A DNA stretch of 22,592 bases from Gnetum montanum (taxonomy: Eukaryota > Streptophyta > Gnetopsida > Gnetales > Gnetaceae): the NCBI GenBank assembly GCA_015680685.1, contig MNCI01028339.1, positions 182,873 to 205,464 of the forward strand. Reading direction: 5' to 3'. Below, piece after piece: positions 20,192 through 22,592 of the stretch. The notes beneath the pieces are model-generated. The model was not told the origin of the DNA. It ran no database searches and saw nothing but the letters and a program-made list of their open reading frames with translations. How positions within the stretch are numbered: position 1 is the stretch's first letter; every line of letters begins with the position of its first letter. The translations under genes and the position numbers were made by a program.

Positions 20192-20269
20192 GCACCAAGT
20201 GACGACATCAACCCTAGTGGCTATGATGATAATGATGCTCCTCCTTCTCCTCTAGTAGTTTTGCCTTAG
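20192..20269 (+). pseudogene. Putative last exon, acidic C-terminal tail
   Basis: After GGTGTAG (AG at 20190-20191) an open segment of 25 codons reads APSDDINPSGYDDNDAPPSP and ends VVLP before TAG at 20267-20269. An acidic, proline-rich tail is common at protein ends. The stop is one step from CAG, so the true end could be further on, but the downstream DNA becomes T-rich and non-coding at once. Confidence 0.5.
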
Positions 20270-20975
20270 TCCTACCATTTTTTTCATGTTTTGGCAATTT
20301 TTAGTTGCGATGTTGATTTTTATTCTTTGTTAATGGCTATTCATAGTCATTTGAGGCTATGAGACAATTTTTTATTGTTCATTTTAGTGTTGCACAGTGC
20401 AACCATGGCTTGCAGACTTCTCTATTTTATTTTTGTTATCATGGTTACTTAAAATTTTGTTTTAATTGTCACACTATGTGACATGGCTATTTGGCTTTGG
20501 ACATTTTGTTATAATATTTTAAATTTTTCTTATATTTTTTAGCATTTTTAGTTTTTATGTATTTCATGTTTTGTTCATGTTATAAGGATACGTTGGTTAA
20601 AAATAAGGTTCTAAGGAAACAATTGGTAAAGTATAAAATATAAAATAATTAGGCAAACAAAGTTCAAATTAAGTTATAATAGTTGTAATAAAGATAAGTA
20701 AGAGATAGTTCATGAAGGTATTGCTAGTTTAAGGCCTTGGTAGACCACCAATTTAAGGCCTTGGTAGGTCATGGAAAATTTTTATGCTATTTTTATTTTT
20801 TTAAAGGAAGCATAAAAGGAAAATCATAAATAAGAATAATTCATAAAATCTATGCAAAATAATGCTAAAATATGGAAAAATATGATAAAGAAAAATGATA
20901 TGTGATACATGTAAAAAAAAGTTTAAACTAGGCTAAGAAAGTAAGAAGAAAAGGATACATAGTTATCAGGATAGG
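20270..20975. other. Non-coding 3' flank of the pseudogene, possible right end of insertion
   Basis: The first half is T-rich on the plus strand and the second half is A-rich, with no coding frame. A short direct repeat, TTTAAGGCCTTGGTAG, lies at 20728-20743 and 20752-20767. If the pseudogene belongs to an inserted element, the right end should be near 20975, where gypsy protease-side coding starts on the other strand. No clear terminal inverted repeat matches 12108-12280. Confidence 0.4.
20728..20767. repeat. Exact 16-bp direct repeat with 24-bp period
   Basis: TTTAAGGCCTTGGTAG occurs at 20728-20743 and 20752-20767 and includes the palindrome AAGGCCTT. It may be a local duplication. Confidence 0.7.
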
Positions 20976-20979
20976 GGCA

Positions 20980-21700
20980 AGAGAGTAGGGAACATACATC
21001 AATCGTGCAACTATTTCCTAATCTTTGAGAGATTAGAAAAGGTGTAGGCTCTCTATTGCACAATCTTATACTTCTTGTTTTCCTTGCCAACTACATTCAT
21101 CAGGAGCACTTCCTATGGTGTATTCATGATTTGATTGTTATTAGTTTTAGCCTTGTCTAGTTTATCAAGATTCTTGACTTTGTTCTTAATAGTAATAGTT
21201 TCTTCCTAAAACTCCACTTCGAACCCTTGCCCTATGTCAATATTATTAACCACCAAGAAAACCACACTATTTCCATGAATAATTATTTTACCTCCCTCAT
21301 ATGGTAGATGAATTTCTTTATGGATGGGAGAGGAAACTACTCATAATTAAGCTAGCTAAGGCCTTCCCAAAATGAGGTTGAATCCTAGTATCTCTTCCAT
21401 CACCAAGAAGTTTGTTGTTATGGGAAATTGCTCCCATACTATGAATTCTAATGAGATCAAGCCTTTTATTGCAATTCATGATCTATTAAAGGATATCAGA
21501 GCAGAAGTAGGACTGTTTTGCATGTGTTCTGCTAAGCCTAACCATTCAACAATGGTGTAAGGTATGTCCCCATTAACATGCACCTTGTGCATTTTGTATT
21601 TTCCAATCCTTATAGTTATAAAGAGAGAGGTGCTTGTTGCCTCACCATTTTTGGGGTTGGTTTTGACTTTGCTATTGTGAAACATGAGTTTGGCTGACTT
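20980..21700 (-). pseudogene. Retroviral-type aspartic protease remnant of a gypsy element
   Basis: Element proteases cut the Gag-Pol polyprotein and need a D-S/T/G-G motif after a hydrophobic strand. The open stretch 21685-21476 reads SLFITIRIGKYKMHKVHVNG, with N where the catalytic D is usual (VxVDGG in plant gypsy), then EWLGLAEHMQNSPTSALISF, typical of the flap side. Further on, VVNNIDIGQGFEVEF (near 21240) and EVLLMNVVGKENKKYKIVQ (near 21080) continue the frame through stops derived from CAG or CAA. The sequence order fits the part just upstream of the pre-RT linker at 12107, but 8.9 kb separates them. The loss of D means that the protease is dead. Confidence 0.7.
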
Positions 21701-22405
21701 TGTTTATTCCCTAGGAGAAGGTGGTACCATAACTATATGGATGGACTCTTCATTGGTGAGTATGTCCTTACTACTAAGACTTGAAGTCAACATCTTTACT
21801 AAGGCTTCACGATGAGCATTAAAAGTCATTACAAAGTCATAAAATCTCAACAAAGTATTTTTCTATTTTAAGAATTGTTTCACCTATTCCATGACATTGA
21901 GGAAGTCCTTGTCATTGGCCCTTGGTTTCTTGTTCTTATTTACTTTAACTTCTTCCATTCAACCTATTATGCAAACTTCCTATTTCAAGGTTTGCGGTTT
22001 AGCCTCTTTTCCCTTCTCTTATTACTTGTGGTCCTTCCTTGGTTAACTAGTTCAAGCATTTCTATCATTAGAGCTCATAATAATGGCTGAAACAAGTGTG
22101 GGTGCTTTGGTGGATCCACCTCTTTTCAAGCCTTCACATGATTATTTTCTTTGGCATTGGATTTTTGTGGAGACATTCTTTATTATTTGGTAGGTGATTT
22201 TCTGTTATTGGGTTGCAAAGAAGTCATTGCATTAGCCACCATGAGTGGACATTGGTCAGTTTGGGTTGTAGGTTTGGTTGTAGTGGGAGAGGACACTCTA
22301 ATGATGAAGGATTCTTTGGGAGGCATGGGTGATGGTATCCTTACAAAAAAAGGAGTCCATAAACTAGATGAAGTTAAAGGGCCCCTTTCATTATGAGGAG
22401 GTTCC
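21701..22405 (-). pseudogene. Gag C-terminal, proline-rich linker remnant
   Basis: Going down from 22405 one frame runs through several stops: GPLTSSSLWTPFFVRIPSPM, KESFIIRVSSPTTTKPTTQT, NAMTSLQPNNRKSPTK, then KEVDPPKHPHLFQPLL. Continuing in that frame are PRANDKDFLNVMEQVKQFLK and LLRFYDFVMTFNAHREALVK, and it enters the protease through an IVMVPPSPRE segment and a TAA. Serine-, threonine-, proline- and glutamine-rich linkers are usual between Gag and protease in plant gypsy elements. I saw no CCHC zinc knuckle. The 5' part of gag and the 5' LTR would lie beyond 22405 and are not visible. Confidence 0.55.
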
Positions 22406-22464
22406 TAAATCATAAACAACTTCCTAATAGGTCTCAGGTTGTTGCTCATGTTGAATGATGCTAT

Positions 22465-22592
22465 CGTCTATGGGTTATTATTTACATTCAATCGGTCTCT
22501 ATACACCTACATCGATTGGTTTTATCACTGATGAGACGTGATATCGCATCCACCGTGATATCGCGTAAACGGTATCATGGCCGTCGCGATAT
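22465..22592. other. CpG-rich right edge with GTGATATCGC repeats
   Basis: The composition changes near 22465. CGTGATATCGC occurs at 22537-22547 and 22554-22564, and ATATCGCG at 22558-22565 is the reverse complement of CGCGATAT at 22585-22592. Nine CpG lie in the last 62 bases by hand count. It is probably the edge of another, younger or differently methylated repeat that continues beyond the window. Confidence 0.55.

Larger units (their letters stand above)
14710..20269 (+). pseudogene. Multi-exon pseudogene with an FCP1/HAD-like part, unknown family
   Basis: Coding-like segments on the plus strand are separated by AT-rich introns with GT and AG borders: about 14710-15102, 16430-16880, 16960-17225, 17442-18480, 18659-18847, 18939-19075, 19261-20058 and 20192-20269. 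At several joins the phases agree (exon three ends with one base of a codon and exon four starts with two). Over fifteen stops interrupt the exons, nearly all one step from CAG, CAA or CGA, plus at least four frameshifts. The second segment resembles a phosphatase domain; the rest is unrecognised. It lies just downstream of the 191-bp array and opposite to the flanking gypsy fragments. Introns argue against an ordinary retroelement and for a host-derived gene or a DNA transposon. Confidence 0.7.

Noticed and set aside
21372-21560. Plus-strand open frame of 62 codons
   Set aside because: Shadow of the minus-strand protease remnant.
1-22592. Search for tRNA, rRNA, CRISPR arrays, riboswitches and bacterial operons
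   Set aside because: Nothing supports them; introns, gypsy elements and composition indicate plant nuclear DNA.

Overview
The window looks like old, heavily decayed repeat DNA from the nuclear genome of a vascular plant, probably a seed plant with a large genome. It is very AT-rich. Almost all of it is nearly free of CpG. Coding remnants resemble plant Ty3/gypsy retrotransposons, and one broken gene has recognisable GT..AG introns. I see no intact protein-coding gene, rRNA, tRNA or CRISPR array. The species cannot be named from the sequence.

Layout, left to right. 1-660 is a CpG-rich block with short degenerate direct repeats, unlike what follows. 777-1001 is a doubtful broken ORF with a good plant start context. 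2518-2940 (minus) is a coiled-coil-like fragment. 2990-4930 is a diverged repeat field built around a GCTAACATGGTAGAGCT-like motif. 5663-6572 (minus) is a long unrecognised pseudogene that only appears when eleven stops and one frameshift are read through. 6573-8640 is non-coding, with a possible LTR and a near-perfect 38-base palindrome.

8641-12107 (minus) is a Ty3/gypsy pol remnant in the order reverse transcriptase, RNase H, integrase, with catalytic residues lost in all three enzymes. 20980-22405 (minus) holds a gag-like linker and an aspartic protease remnant of the same kind of element. Between these halves lie 8.9 kb of other DNA: a short-motif minisatellite (12281-12830), an array of about 191-bp repeats in which two variants alternate (12940-14580), and a plus-strand, multi-exon pseudogene (14710-20269). 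Part of that pseudogene resembles an FCP1/HAD-type phosphatase domain. The simplest reading is one gypsy element split by a nested insertion, but two separate fragments are also possible. The window ends in a second CpG-rich block (22465-22592).

A pattern runs through all the dead genes. Most in-frame stops are one C-to-T step from CAG, CAA or CGA on the coding strand, as expected from long decay of methylated cytosines. The most interesting unit is the alternating array followed directly by the spliced pseudogene with its HAD-like exon. It may be the remains of a poorly described mobile element or gene family.
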